DNA from: Methanomicrobiales archaeon HGW-Methanomicrobiales-2 | GTDB taxonomy: Archaea; Halobacteriota; Methanomicrobia; Methanomicrobiales; Methanoculleaceae | Assembly: GCA_002839645.1 (NCBI GenBank) | Contig: PGYL01000002.1 | Location: forward strand, 83,620-147,619 | Reading direction: 5' to 3' | DNA: 64,000 nucleotides | Position numbers and translations under genes: made by a program | Notes under the pieces: model-generated | Databases searched by the model: none | Told to the model about the DNA's origin: nothing | The model's input: the letters and a program-made list of their open reading frames with translations, nothing else | Shown here: in pieces, positions 52,476 to 62,896 of the stretch | Layout: the number at the start of each line of letters is the position of its first letter | How positions within the stretch are numbered: the stretch's first letter is position 1

Positions 52476-53713
52476 CGCTCCCCGCCCCCGGTGAAGGTGA
52501 ACCGACCGTCGAGGATCATCTCTTTTATGTCCCGGCAGAGGTCTTCCGCGAGCGTCCGGCCGGACTGGCGGAGGGTGATCGGCACCTTTCGCCCCCGGAC
52601 ACGGAGCGAGCCTTCGCCGGCCTCGAGGGCATCGTTCGGGCAGGCGGCCATGCAGGCGGTGCAGGCGAGGCAGCGGTCGCGGTCGATCCCGGTCTCGCGG
52701 GAGAAGGCGCCTGTCGGGCAGATCGCGGCCGCAGCACAGGCCGAGCACCCCTCGCACCATTCGGGGTGGTAGGTCACCTCCCGATCGGGCTGCTGCCAGA
52801 CGTCGGCGTAGGTTGCCTCGTCGAGGACGGTCCGGGTGTTGATGTCGGCGACCGGGAGGGCGATCTCCTCGTCGAGGACACGGAGGGCAGCGACCTGCCG
52901 GTCGTCGAGGACCGGGATCGCGACGCCGAGGCTCGTGATGCACTCGGGCCCGGCAGAGGTCTTAAAGCCCCCCATATACCGGGGCTGCATCCCGGTCATA
53001 TCGGCGATGACCGTGAGGTTCGGCCGCGAAGGAGTGCTCCGGGTCCCCTCCCCGGTCACCAGCCCGGCCGAGCCGTTCAGGAAGACCGGCGTCCCGTCTC
53101 GGATCGCAAGCCGTGCGGGGTCGTTCTGGAGGGGATTGATCTCGCCGCACCCGCTGACCGAGACCTCCCGGCAGGGCCCCTCGAGCCCGGTGACCGAGAA
53201 GATCGTCTTCACCCGGGTCGGCCGGGTGTTCAGGTAGGCGGTGTAGTTCTTGTAAGCGCTCCGGGTGGTGAAGAGCCGGGCGTAGGAAAAGTCGTCGATG
53301 GTCACCCTCGTCTCGATCGACCGGTCGGCGGCCTCCACCACCACCTCGATCTTCCGCCCCTCGACGATATCGCGGAAGAGGTGGCCGCCCCCGTAGCCGG
53401 CACCGGCGTGGGCGGTCCCGGAGACGATCAGGTCGAGGAGGCCAAGACGCTCATTCGGGCAGGGACCGGGCATGCAGGAGACTCCATTCAGCCAGGCCCG
53501 CTCCGCCCGCTCGAACGTCCCCGGCTCTGCGACCGGCACCGAGAGGAGCGCCGCGGTCCCCGACATCACCCCGCAGGTCCCGGTAGTGACCACGTCGACG
53601 TCTGCTGCCGTGAAATCCCCACCCTCGCGGATGAGCCGCTTGAACTCTGCGGCCGTGTAGACGACCGCCGAACCGTTCCGAATCTTCTCGTCGATCTCTC
53701 TCATCGTCTTCAT
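52472..53713 (-). CDS. COG1900/DUF39 sulfur-transfer protein with C-terminal ferredoxin domain
   Basis: A 413-residue protein. The COG1900 domain (residues 1-300) carries the conserved Cys TTGTCGVMSGT, MPGPCPNERLG, and VSVSGCGEINPLQND. A two-cluster ferredoxin (CEGCSACAAAAICP and CLACTACMAACP) follows. COG1900 proteins convert aldehydes to thiols, as in homocysteine synthesis from aspartate semialdehyde. In this cluster the aldehyde is probably sulfoacetaldehyde, the product being coenzyme M; that is inference from neighbours. Overlaps both adjacent genes. Confidence 0.85.
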   Translation of the reverse strand: MKTMREIDEKIRNGSAVVYTAAEFKRLIREGGDFTAADVDVVTTGTCGVMSGTAALLSVPVAEPGTFERAERAWLNGVSCMPGPCPNERLGLLDLIVSGTAHAGAGYGGGHLFRDIVEGRKIEVVVEAADRSIETRVTIDDFSYARLFTTRSAYKNYTAYLNTRPTRVKTIFSVTGLEGPCREVSVSGCGEINPLQNDPARLAIRDGTPVFLNGSAGLVTGEGTRSTPSRPNLTVIADMTGMQPRYMGGFKTSAGPECITSLGVAIPVLDDRQVAALRVLDEEIALPVADINTRTVLDEATYADVWQQPDREVTYHPEWCEGCSACAAAAICPTGAFSRETGIDRDRCLACTACMAACPNDALEAGEGSLRVRGRKVPITLRQSGRTLAEDLCRDIKEMILDGRFTFTGGGER

Positions 53714-54330
53714 AACAACCTGATATCCTCCACCCGCACATGGAGACCCGAGGACTGTGCGAGGACCATGTTCACGACACCTGTATGCGTAAGGTTCATC
53801 ATGCAGTAGCCGGGCAGGAACCGCTGCCGCATCCCAAAGACCGGTTCGCGCCGCACCGTCCGGGCAATCCCCTCAAAACCGACGATGTGGTAGGCCTCAA
53901 TATCCTTAAATCCTCCGCCCCGGGAAGCCTGCGGGCCGACGACCAGACAGGTGAGAAGACCGCTCACCGGGCTTGCGTGGAGGACCGAGAGGACGTGCTG
54001 GACCGGGCAGCCCGCACCGGCCGGCCTCCCGACGACGATATCCCCGGCCACAATCCCCCACTTCTCCACGAGGTCAGGGCGGAAGGGGAGGATGATCTTT
54101 CGGGCCGAGACCTCCCCGGGCAGGGGATCGAGGATGAAGTCGTACTCGCCGCCGAGGATGTCCCGGCCGGAGTGTTGGGCCTCGCTCTCGAACCGGGAAG
54201 GTGCGGTTCCGGTGGGGTAGAAGACGCAGTCCGGGAGAGCCTTCTCCTCCCGCCGGACCCGTTCGAGGAACGCCTCGCAGGTCGGAGCGCCGCAGGCCCC
54301 GCAGTCTTTTCCGGGCGGTTGCCACGCCAC
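53710..54330 (-). CDS. Fe-S domain protein of the coenzyme M cluster
   Basis: A 206-residue protein. The N terminus has a 4Fe-4S motif of the type found in the ACDS gamma subunit and RnfB (KDCGACGAPTCEAF...PDCVFY, C-x2-C-x4-C-x~16-C). The rest is an uncharacterised domain (GRPAGAGCPVQHVLSV, GFKDIEAYHIVGFEG, GYCMMNLTHTGVVNMVL). GTG 54330 begins four bases after the GTPase stop; the longer open frame above it is antisense-like and rejected. The tail overlaps the COG1900 start. It may supply electrons or sulfur to the COG1900 protein. Confidence 0.75.
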   Translation of the reverse strand: MAWQPPGKDCGACGAPTCEAFLERVRREEKALPDCVFYPTGTAPSRFESEAQHSGRDILGGEYDFILDPLPGEVSARKIILPFRPDLVEKWGIVAGDIVVGRPAGAGCPVQHVLSVLHASPVSGLLTCLVVGPQASRGGGFKDIEAYHIVGFEGIARTVRREPVFGMRQRFLPGYCMMNLTHTGVVNMVLAQSSGLHVRVEDIRLL

Positions 54331-54334
54331 CGGA

Positions 54335-55042
54335 CTAGTCCCCCCGGAAGAGATAGTCAGCGCCTTCGAGCCTCCGGACAACCCCGAAGTGGTGCTGCCA
54401 CCCGATCTCCGTCTTCCCGATGCAGAGGGTGCAGACCCCGAGGGGCGGCGCACCCCGGAGGACGATTGTATCGGGATCGGTTATCGGCGGGCAGTCCTCG
54501 ATGGCCCGGAGGAGGTAGCGCATCCCGGTCCCCTGAACGGCGTTCGTCTCCACGATATCGAGGTCGGGGTTCACCTCCCGGATCCGCTCCCGGAAGACCT
54601 CTTTCTCGGCCTGGGAGACGAGGTCGATCCGGGTCACGACCGCGATATCGGCGAGCGCAAGCATCGCGGCCATCTTCAGGGGCGTGTTCGTGCCCGAGAT
54701 TGCAGAGAGGACAACGATCCCGAGCCCCTGCGTCGTGTAGGGGGAGCAGCGGAGGCAGAGCCCGGCGCTCTCGACCAGGAGGAGGTCGGCGCCCTCCTCC
54801 TCGGCCCAGGCGACGGCGTCCCGCATCACCATCACCCCGGCGTGGTCCGGGCAGAGGTCGCCCGAGTAGACCTTCCGCGCCGGGATCGAGAACTCGGCCG
54901 CGAGTTCTTCGTCCTCGAACGCCCGGACGACGTCGATCTTGAGGTAGGCGATCCGGTACCGGCCCTGGAGAGAGCGAATGATCTGCCGGACGACGGCGGT
55001 CTTACCGGCAGACGGCGGCCCGGCGACGACGGCGAGCCTCAT
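54335..55042 (-). CDS. CobW/HypB-type P-loop GTPase
   Basis: A 235-residue P-loop NTPase with Walker A GPPSAGKTAVV, VESAGLCLRCSPY where HypB/UreG have a metal-site Cys pair, and TRIDLVSQ as the base-recognition motif. C-terminal CTLCIG adds two more Cys. Such GTPases insert metals or Fe-S units into partner proteins. Located between the Fe-S protein and an ATPase, it may mature the COG1900 or Fe-S protein. Its start overlaps the ATPase stop. Confidence 0.85.
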   Translation of the reverse strand: MRLAVVAGPPSAGKTAVVRQIIRSLQGRYRIAYLKIDVVRAFEDEELAAEFSIPARKVYSGDLCPDHAGVMVMRDAVAWAEEEGADLLLVESAGLCLRCSPYTTQGLGIVVLSAISGTNTPLKMAAMLALADIAVVTRIDLVSQAEKEVFRERIREVNPDLDIVETNAVQGTGMRYLLRAIEDCPPITDPDTIVLRGAPPLGVCTLCIGKTEIGWQHHFGVVRRLEGADYLFRGD

Positions 55043-55818
55043 GCCCCGACCGGTCCCGTGATCAGGTCGCCCGCCCGGATGTGCTCCCGCATCCTGCGGA
55101 GGATACCGTCGAGACGGCGGGCCTCCCGGAGGGCATCGCTCTCTCGACCATCGGGTTCGATGACCCGGTCGACCGCCCCGTTCCGCATGACGATCCGCCG
55201 GGCGGAGAGGAGGGAGATCAGGGGATCGTGCGTGACAAAGATGACCGCCTTTCCCTCGATCCGAAGAACCTCAATCACCCGCTCTTTGAAGATCCCGGCA
55301 TTCTCCACCTCGTCGAGGAGGAGGACAGGGGCAGCCGCGACAAGGACCGCGTCGGCCACCAGGAGCGACCGCGTCTGCCCGCCGGAGAGCGCGGTCATCC
55401 GGGCGCCGGGGAGGATCTTCTCGCCGGTGAACTCATTCGCGAGGTCGATCGTCCGGTCGACAATATCGTCGTCCCCTATCTTCCTGGACCGGACATGCAT
55501 CGTAAGAAACTCCGCGACCGTGAGGTCGGCGAGGCACCGGGTGTTCTGGGTGATCAGGGCGACGGGTTTGTGCGCCGGGTCGCGGACGAACTCTTCCGGC
55601 GGGTAGGCGCCGTTGACGAGGATCGTCCGGCCCGTCGCGGTGTCATTTCGGGCGAAGACCTCGATATCGTTGATGAGGGCGCTCTTCCCGGAGCCGGTGG
55701 GGCCGACGATGGATATCGTGTCGCCCGGGCGGATGGTGATCGCCGCGAACCGCTCCGGCTCGCCGCTCCGGCTTCGGCCGGGAAGGATCGTGATCTCCCG
55801 GATGGGTGGGGGGTTCAT
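55039..55818 (-). CDS. Orphan ABC-type ATPase of the coenzyme M cluster
   Basis: A 259-residue ATPase with Walker A VGPTGSGKSALI, Q-loop LITQNTRCL, signature TALSGGQTRSLLVADA, Walker B VLLLDEVENAG and H-loop VIFVTHDPLI. No permease gene is present nearby, so it is probably a soluble ABC protein, for example in metal or cofactor handling. ATG 55818 is taken; ATG 55878 would add 20 residues of less typical sequence. It heads the operon running to comDE and is divergent from the HTH regulator. Confidence 0.82.
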   Translation of the reverse strand: MNPPPIREITILPGRSRSGEPERFAAITIRPGDTISIVGPTGSGKSALINDIEVFARNDTATGRTILVNGAYPPEEFVRDPAHKPVALITQNTRCLADLTVAEFLTMHVRSRKIGDDDIVDRTIDLANEFTGEKILPGARMTALSGGQTRSLLVADAVLVAAAPVLLLDEVENAGIFKERVIEVLRIEGKAVIFVTHDPLISLLSARRIVMRNGAVDRVIEPDGRESDALREARRLDGILRRMREHIRAGDLITGPVGA

Positions 55819-55920
55819 AAAGGGAAGTCGTCGCAGGTCATGATAAGATTTGCCGTATGCCAGGGGATATCTAACCATAATAGGAAAATCTTATCTTTAA
55901 TATGATACTATAGTAGAGCA

Positions 55921-56406
55921 ATGCTTTCGAGAAGGATCTTCGAGACCGAGTTTGCCGACGCGCTCATGGAGGAACTCGCCCGGCAGGATATGAGCATCCG
56001 CGACCTCGCGGAACGGGCCGGGATCCCGCCCGCAACCCTCTACAAACTCACGTCGGGCAGGGCGGATCCGCGCCTCTCGACCGTCCGGAGGATCGTTAAC
56101 GTCCTCGAGCCCCGGGAGAAGAGTTTCATCGCGGTGATCGCGGCCCGGTTCCTGCTCGACGAGATCGACAACCGCAACCTCGCCATCGGCGAGAAGCAAT
56201 ACCACATCCGGGGCTACCCGGCGAACACCCTCGAGGAGTGCATCGCCGCCGCGGCACGGGCGGAGAAGGAGGGGGCGCTCGGGATCGTCTGCGCCCCGAT
56301 TCTCGCGTCGATCGTGGAGAAGATCGTCGACTGTCCGGTCGCGATCATCAAACCGCAGCAGCAGACGTTGATCGCGGCGATCGAGACGATAGCAAAGAGG
56401 GTTTAG
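55921..56406 (+). CDS. HTH transcriptional regulator (archaeal XRE type)
   Basis: A 161-residue protein. Residues 15-55 are an XRE-like helix-turn-helix (MSIRDLAERAGIPPATLYKLTSGRADPRLSTV). The C-terminal domain (YHIRGYPANTLEECIAAAARAEKEGALGIVCAPIL) is a small ligand-binding module seen in related archaeal regulators. It diverges from the coenzyme M operon across a short AT-rich gap (55879-55920) containing TTTAATATGATACTATA, so it probably controls that operon and itself. Confidence 0.85.
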   Translation: MLSRRIFETEFADALMEELARQDMSIRDLAERAGIPPATLYKLTSGRADPRLSTVRRIVNVLEPREKSFIAVIAARFLLDEIDNRNLAIGEKQYHIRGYPANTLEECIAAAARAEKEGALGIVCAPILASIVEKIVDCPVAIIKPQQQTLIAAIETIAKRV

Positions 56407-56420
56407 GGGGCCGTCACAAC

Positions 56421-57233
56421 CTAACTCTCGAAGAAGTCGATCAGGTAGTAGTTCCCGCGGTACTCTGCGATCTTCCCCCGGTAACCCTTTACGATACGCA
56501 CCGTCTCGTTCTCGGAGAGCGGCACCTCCATAAAGCCGGTGCGAAGGGTCTCGTTCACTTTAGAGAGGTCGGCGAGATCGGCATCCGTGAGCGTGACGGC
56601 CTCGTGGCCGGCACTCAGGAAGTCGGCTCTCGTCCAGCCTGCAGGGTGCCCGGAATCCTCCAGATCCCCATTGCTGATGTTGTACAGCGTGAGATAGCAG
56701 CCGCTCAGCCCTTTCACGTCGGCGGAGGAGTGGACATAGTGGAGGACCTTCCCGGGGGATTCGGTGTCGTACCGTCCGGTGCTCTCCACCCAGTATGCGG
56801 CGCCGCCGATCTCGAAATAGCCGCGAAGAACGTCGCCGCTGATGGTCAGGTGCGCCCTCCCCTCCCCGGAAAGGGTGCCAGTGAAGGAGCCGGTGCCGTG
56901 CAACGACTCCTCGAGATCCGCCGTGCAGGGCTGCCCGGCGATATGCACCGCCAGCGGTTCGCCGGAAAGCAGGCGGTCCCGGATTCCCTGCGTATCGTAG
57001 ACCGCGAGTTCGTAGCGCCGGATCGAGGAGAGGATATCCACGCCCTCGACCGGGGCAGCCTTCTTCTCCGTGAAGAAGTCGATATGAACCAAGGCCTGAT
57101 CCTGTGCGGCAATCTGCTCATGCGGGGTTACGGGGACCTCCGTGACGGGCCAGAAGACCGCGAACCCCACCGCCAGCACCGTGACTGCGGCGGTGAGGAG
57201 GAGCGCCGGGATCACCGAACTTTTCTCTCTCAT
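56421..57233 (-). CDS. Membrane-anchored propeptide-like protein with C-terminal YRGNYY end
   Basis: A 270-residue protein: N-terminal helix (VIPALLLTAAVTVLAVGFAVFW), then a domain paralogous to the metzincin propeptide at 40-41.5 kb (IRRYELAVYDTQGIRDRL, then GSFTGTLSGEG..., GYFEIGGAAYWVESTGRYD, KVLHYVHSSADVKG). It ends with a short module closing in EYRGNYYLIDFFES, like the small membrane family upstream. It thus joins both families of this cluster and carries no protease motif. ATG 57233 follows GGTGGTGAG. Last gene of the 60.3-56.4 kb operon. Confidence 0.7.
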   Translation of the reverse strand: MREKSSVIPALLLTAAVTVLAVGFAVFWPVTEVPVTPHEQIAAQDQALVHIDFFTEKKAAPVEGVDILSSIRRYELAVYDTQGIRDRLLSGEPLAVHIAGQPCTADLEESLHGTGSFTGTLSGEGRAHLTISGDVLRGYFEIGGAAYWVESTGRYDTESPGKVLHYVHSSADVKGLSGCYLTLYNISNGDLEDSGHPAGWTRADFLSAGHEAVTLTDADLADLSKVNETLRTGFMEVPLSENETVRIVKGYRGKIAEYRGNYYLIDFFES

Positions 57234-57234
57234 C

Positions 57235-58326
57235 TCACCACCTCTTCCGGCCGACGAGGAGGAAGGCCCCCGTGAGCGAGAGAACCGCAAGCGCGGAACC
57301 GAACCCCGGGACCGTCCGGCTCGACGGTTCCAGTTCCAGGTCGAGATCGTTCGTCAGGTTTTCGAAGATGAACTCCTCCCGGAGGGGGGAGTAGCCCTCC
57401 TTCTCGACCGTGACCGTCTGCCGGTAGCCGGGCGTGTCTACCAGATAGCGACCATCTTCTCCCGTCACGTTCGTTGCCGCAAGGGATTCGTCGTCGAGCG
57501 TAAACACCGATTCGAACCGCACCAGTGCATCGGGGACCGGGTTACCGCCGGCGTCCGTCACCCTGCCCGAGACGGCGATCGCCGGCGGCGGGGGGAGACC
57601 AATATGGACGGTCACGTTCACGGTCTTCTCGGCCAGGGGTCCATGGGTGTCCGCCACGACGGTGATCGTGTTCTCCCCGGCGGAGACCGGCACCGAGCAG
57701 GCGAACTCTGGCCGATTCCCGCACGAGACCTCTCCGGTTCCGCTCCGCACAACCACGCTGTGCAGACCTGCGGGGGCATGCACCTCCCCGACGACGGCGA
57801 CGTGCGGCGGAACGACGTCGATCCAGACCATCTCGCCCTCACGCGGGGAGGTGATGTTGATGGTGATCGGGTCTTCGACGGGCGGCGGATGCTCGTTGAT
57901 GACGGTGAGGATGAGTTCCCCGGCCTTGCCGAAGATGAAGGTCGCGTTGTCGTGATGATAGACCCGGGAGTCGTTCGGGAGTTGGTGCACCCAGGTGCAG
58001 GGCTTCTCGACACCCGCAGGGGTGGGGACTTTCGCGGAGCGTTCGTCGTTGATGGAGAGCAGCTGGTTCCCGTCGCTATCGAAGATCAGTGTTCTTGCGT
58101 CGGCAGTATGAACCATGATCGAGCCGAACGGTATCCCGGTGGTCACACTCCCGTCCCACTCCGGCTGAAGGCTAAACTCGCTGGAGATGGCGATCGTCTC
58201 GATCGACTCGTTCACTTTCAGTTCCGGGATCAGGTGTTGATTGGGACCGAGATCTGCGCCTGCCGCCGGGGCGGCCGCGAGCAGCAGCGCGAGGAAGAGG
58301 GTTAACGTTCTGGTCGTTCCGTTCAT
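57235..58326 (-). CDS. Secreted PGF-CTERM surface protein with carboxypeptidase-regulatory-like domain
   Basis: A 363-residue exported protein: signal peptide (LTLFLALLLAAAPAAGA), a domain with DARTLIFDSDGNQLLSI, a region of Ig-like character (ITINITSPREGEMVWIDVV), and a carboxypeptidase-regulatory-like domain (AIAVSGRVTDAGGNPVPDAL). The C terminus TVPGFGSALAVLSLTGAFLL then GRKRW is a PGF-CTERM signal, the archaeosortase A target. ATG 58326 is preceded by GGTGAGGG. It lies between small membrane paralogs and the 56421 gene. Confidence 0.82.
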   Translation of the reverse strand: MNGTTRTLTLFLALLLAAAPAAGADLGPNQHLIPELKVNESIETIAISSEFSLQPEWDGSVTTGIPFGSIMVHTADARTLIFDSDGNQLLSINDERSAKVPTPAGVEKPCTWVHQLPNDSRVYHHDNATFIFGKAGELILTVINEHPPPVEDPITINITSPREGEMVWIDVVPPHVAVVGEVHAPAGLHSVVVRSGTGEVSCGNRPEFACSVPVSAGENTITVVADTHGPLAEKTVNVTVHIGLPPPPAIAVSGRVTDAGGNPVPDALVRFESVFTLDDESLAATNVTGEDGRYLVDTPGYRQTVTVEKEGYSPLREEFIFENLTNDLDLELEPSSRTVPGFGSALAVLSLTGAFLLVGRKRW

Positions 58327-58343
58327 CCTCAATCCCTCACCGA

Positions 58344-58775
58344 TTAGTCCCGGTAAATCGTCCCGACCCGGTAGTACCGGCCCTCATACTCGAAGTATTT
58401 CCGCTTGCCGGTCTCGTTATCGAAGATGTAGGCATCGATCGTCTCTTGGTGGATCTTCTCCGGGTACTCAACGTTCCCCACCAGCCGGATGTCCCCGGGC
58501 ATATACGGGCCCCCTTCGTCCTCATGCCCCTCACCCCGGAGGAGCGCGTCCAGAACGGGCAGGTTCCGGAACATCTCCTCATCGAGGGGAATGACGACGC
58601 CCCCCCGGGCCCTCTCCTCCGTGACTTCGTAGAGCAGGAGTTCGTCGGGCGGGATGGTCGCGGCGATGTAGGTGGTGACAGCAACGTAGCAGCCGAGCAG
58701 GAGGAGTCCGGCGACCACGACCGCGATGAGGTATCGCTTCAGCCGGGTGCTCTTCTCATGACTCGACGGCGTCAT
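58344..58775 (-). CDS. Membrane-anchored YEGxYY-family protein
   Basis: A 143-residue paralog of the 39728-40159 protein: N-terminal helix (LIAVVVAGLLLLGCYVAVTTYI), PPDELLLYEVTEE, LDEEMFRNLPVLDALLRGE, VEYPEKIHQETID, and the ending KYFEYEGRYYRVGTIYRD. GAGGTGA precedes the ATG. It is within the operon running from 60272 to 56421. Identity to the copy beside the metzincin is high along the whole length, which ties the two clusters together. Confidence 0.75.
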   Translation of the reverse strand: MTPSSHEKSTRLKRYLIAVVVAGLLLLGCYVAVTTYIAATIPPDELLLYEVTEERARGGVVIPLDEEMFRNLPVLDALLRGEGHEDEGGPYMPGDIRLVGNVEYPEKIHQETIDAYIFDNETGKRKYFEYEGRYYRVGTIYRD

Positions 58776-58806
58776 CGACTCACCTCAAGAACAGGATCCT
58801 CCCGTG

Positions 58807-59247
58807 TCACGGCCACGTCGTCACCACCAGGTAGTACGCCCCTTCGTACTCCAGGTGCGGGTAGACCCACGTCTCCCGGTCGGGGCCGTAAGTGTCCTGG
58901 AGCGCCTTGCTCTCCGCATACGAGACGTTGGTTCCCCCGATGAAGCGCCGGTCGCTCATACCCCACTCCCACCCCGACGGGTTGCGCTCGTCGCCACGGA
59001 TGACCGCATCGAGCGCCGGGTGGTCGGCAAAGTCCTTCTCGGTCAGGGGGACGATCACGTTCTCTCCCGGCTCCGTCCTCTCCATGACATAGAGCATCGG
59101 CTGCCCGCCGGAACCCTCCATCGCATAGATGAGGAGGGCGTCGGCGAGCATGAGGCCGAGCACGACCGCAACGATCCCAGCGAGACCGCAGGCAACGACG
59201 AACCCCGCCGTTCTAAGCCGGTTGCCGGATCTCTTACCTTCTTCCAT
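58807..59247 (-). CDS. Membrane-anchored YEGxYY-family protein, divergent member
   Basis: A 146-residue protein with an N-terminal helix (GFVVACGLAGIVAVVLGLML), then QPMLYVMERTEPGENVIVPL then TEKDFADHPALDAVIRGDER and an ending LEYEGAYYLVVTTW. The pattern helix, YxxERTE, LTxxDxxxHPxLxxxI and EYxGxYYxV is shared with the neighbours on both sides. ATG 59247 is preferred; the open frame upstream is not family sequence. Same operon. Confidence 0.7.
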   Translation of the reverse strand: MEEGKRSGNRLRTAGFVVACGLAGIVAVVLGLMLADALLIYAMEGSGGQPMLYVMERTEPGENVIVPLTEKDFADHPALDAVIRGDERNPSGWEWGMSDRRFIGGTNVSYAESKALQDTYGPDRETWVYPHLEYEGAYYLVVTTWP

Positions 59248-59270
59248 TCTGCACCTGTTTTGACACGATT

Positions 59271-59672
59271 CTAGTGGATCAGAACGCGGGTAGCGTAGTA
59301 TACTCCGTCGTACTCGAGGATCGGCGCATTCGCCGTATACACACCAAACGACTCGGTGAGCACGAGGCATTCGGCCCCCGTCATCGGGACCGGCGCGGAT
59401 GCCGGCACGTCGGGGTTGCTGCCGGCCTCCCGGATCGCGGTGGCAAGCACCGGGTGCTGCTTCAGGTCCCGGTCGGTCAGGTGGATGACGGATGCGTTCT
59501 GCAGATCTTCTTCCCCGACCACCTCCACGACCAACATCTGCGGAGGACCGTCGACTCCCGTGATCAGGGCGACGAAGGTCGTAACTCCGAACACGACCGC
59601 CGCGACGAGGAGGACGATGCCGATGAACGCGAGAGTTCCGACAACAATCAGGCGCTTCCTGTCAGGCTCCAT
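59271..59672 (-). CDS. Membrane-anchored YxGxYY-family protein, divergent member
   Basis: A 133-residue protein with an N-terminal helix (LAFIGIVLLVAAVVFGVTTFV), QMLVVEVVGEEDLQNASVIH, LTDRDLKQHPVLATAIREAG and the ending ILEYDGVYYATRVLIH. It is the third small member in this operon. The 23-base gap to the next gene and same strand indicate co-transcription. Confidence 0.7.
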   Translation of the reverse strand: MEPDRKRLIVVGTLAFIGIVLLVAAVVFGVTTFVALITGVDGPPQMLVVEVVGEEDLQNASVIHLTDRDLKQHPVLATAIREAGSNPDVPASAPVPMTGAECLVLTESFGVYTANAPILEYDGVYYATRVLIH

Positions 59673-59717
59673 GCAATTCCCTCCGGGAGCCCGCGCTCCC
59701 GCTCATACCGCCGCTCC

Positions 59718-60272
59718 TCAGAACCATCCCGCACCCCTCGAACTGTATATGATGTGCAGGGGGGATGCCGACCGTTCGGCACGCGCACGGGGCTCGACCC
59801 CCTCGATCCGGAACGTCTCGCGGCCGAGCGTCACGCTCCCGATAAGACCGTTCTCCGAGGTTGTCAGGAGGACGTCGCTTTCGCCGACGCCGACGATCCT
59901 CCCCTCGTAAGAGTCGATGCCGTCGTCGATCTGCTCGAAGTTCATCCGGTGCACCTCGACAAGGTATTCAGTTCCGCGGACGCGAAGGAGAAGCGTGCCG
60001 CCCGCTATCTCCCGCGAGAGGGCAGCGTGGTCGAACGTCACGATGTCGTAGCGTCCGGCGTCCTTCGGGATCCTGAGTTCATCCGGCGCCGGAACCCCGG
60101 CATCTGCAAGGTCGGAGACCGATGTCGCGCCCGCGACAACTACGTGTGTAGAATCGCCGACGGCCAGGACCGGGACGCCAGCAGGGTTCTGAGCGCCTGC
60201 ACCCAGCACGACCGCTGCTATGACGATCACGCAGACCAGGAGAGCGACGCCCCCGATGAGGGATCGCCTCAT
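59718..60272 (-). CDS. Stand-alone metzincin-propeptide-like exported protein
   Basis: A 184-residue protein: signal or anchor helix (IGGVALLVCVIVIAAVVLGAGA) then a domain that aligns closely with the propeptide of the metzincin at 40194-41507 (ATSVSDLADAG, GRYDIVTFDHAALSREIAGG, DDGIDSYEGRIVGVGESDVL, LTTSENGLIGSVTLG, SPLHIIYSS). It stops where the protease domain would begin. Propeptides inhibit their proteases, so it may be a trans-acting inhibitor or folding factor. First gene of the operon. Confidence 0.75.
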   Translation of the reverse strand: MRRSLIGGVALLVCVIVIAAVVLGAGAQNPAGVPVLAVGDSTHVVVAGATSVSDLADAGVPAPDELRIPKDAGRYDIVTFDHAALSREIAGGTLLLRVRGTEYLVEVHRMNFEQIDDGIDSYEGRIVGVGESDVLLTTSENGLIGSVTLGRETFRIEGVEPRARAERSASPLHIIYSSRGAGWF

Positions 60273-60318
60273 CCCGCTTCATCCTCCGGCTCGTCCATGC
60301 GGAAGAGGTCGACGTACC

Positions 60319-60345
60319 TCTATAAACGATTTCTGTCACAATCGT
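60319..60345 (-). promoter_or_regulatory. Promoter and inverted repeat of the 60.3-56.4 kb operon
   Basis: TTTATAGAGG (TATA box, around 60317-60326 on the minus strand) is 45-55 bases from the first ATG. Immediately upstream, ACGATT (60326-60331) and AATCGT (60340-60345) form a 6-bp inverted repeat with 8-base spacer. The layout, palindrome abutting the TATA box upstream, is like the operators at 39-45 kb, but the sequence differs. Confidence 0.5.
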
Positions 60346-60453
60346 CTACACATCGGGCCGCTCCGGGACAATCGGCGCCCCGGGCGGGGCCTGGTGAGCA
60401 CAAAAAAGGCACGGAGCGGGGTAAAAGAGGGGTGTGCCCGGATTCAAAAATAA

Positions 60454-62841
<2,388 letters not shown>

Positions 62842-62856
62842 GGTGACTCCAATCAT

Positions 62857-62875
62857 TTAGTTCGAATTTACCTAA
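62857..62875 (-). promoter_or_regulatory. Putative MarR operator in the lon promoter
   Basis: On the minus strand TTAGGTAAATTCGAACTAA, with TTAG/CTAA ends as inverted half-sites. The pattern TTAGG-x2-AA-x2-C-x-AACTAA also occurs in the promoter of the adjacent marR-like gene. It sits between the TATA-like TTAAAG and the start codon. Confidence 0.6.
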
Positions 62876-62896
62876 CTTTAACGCCGGCCAAAAAAA

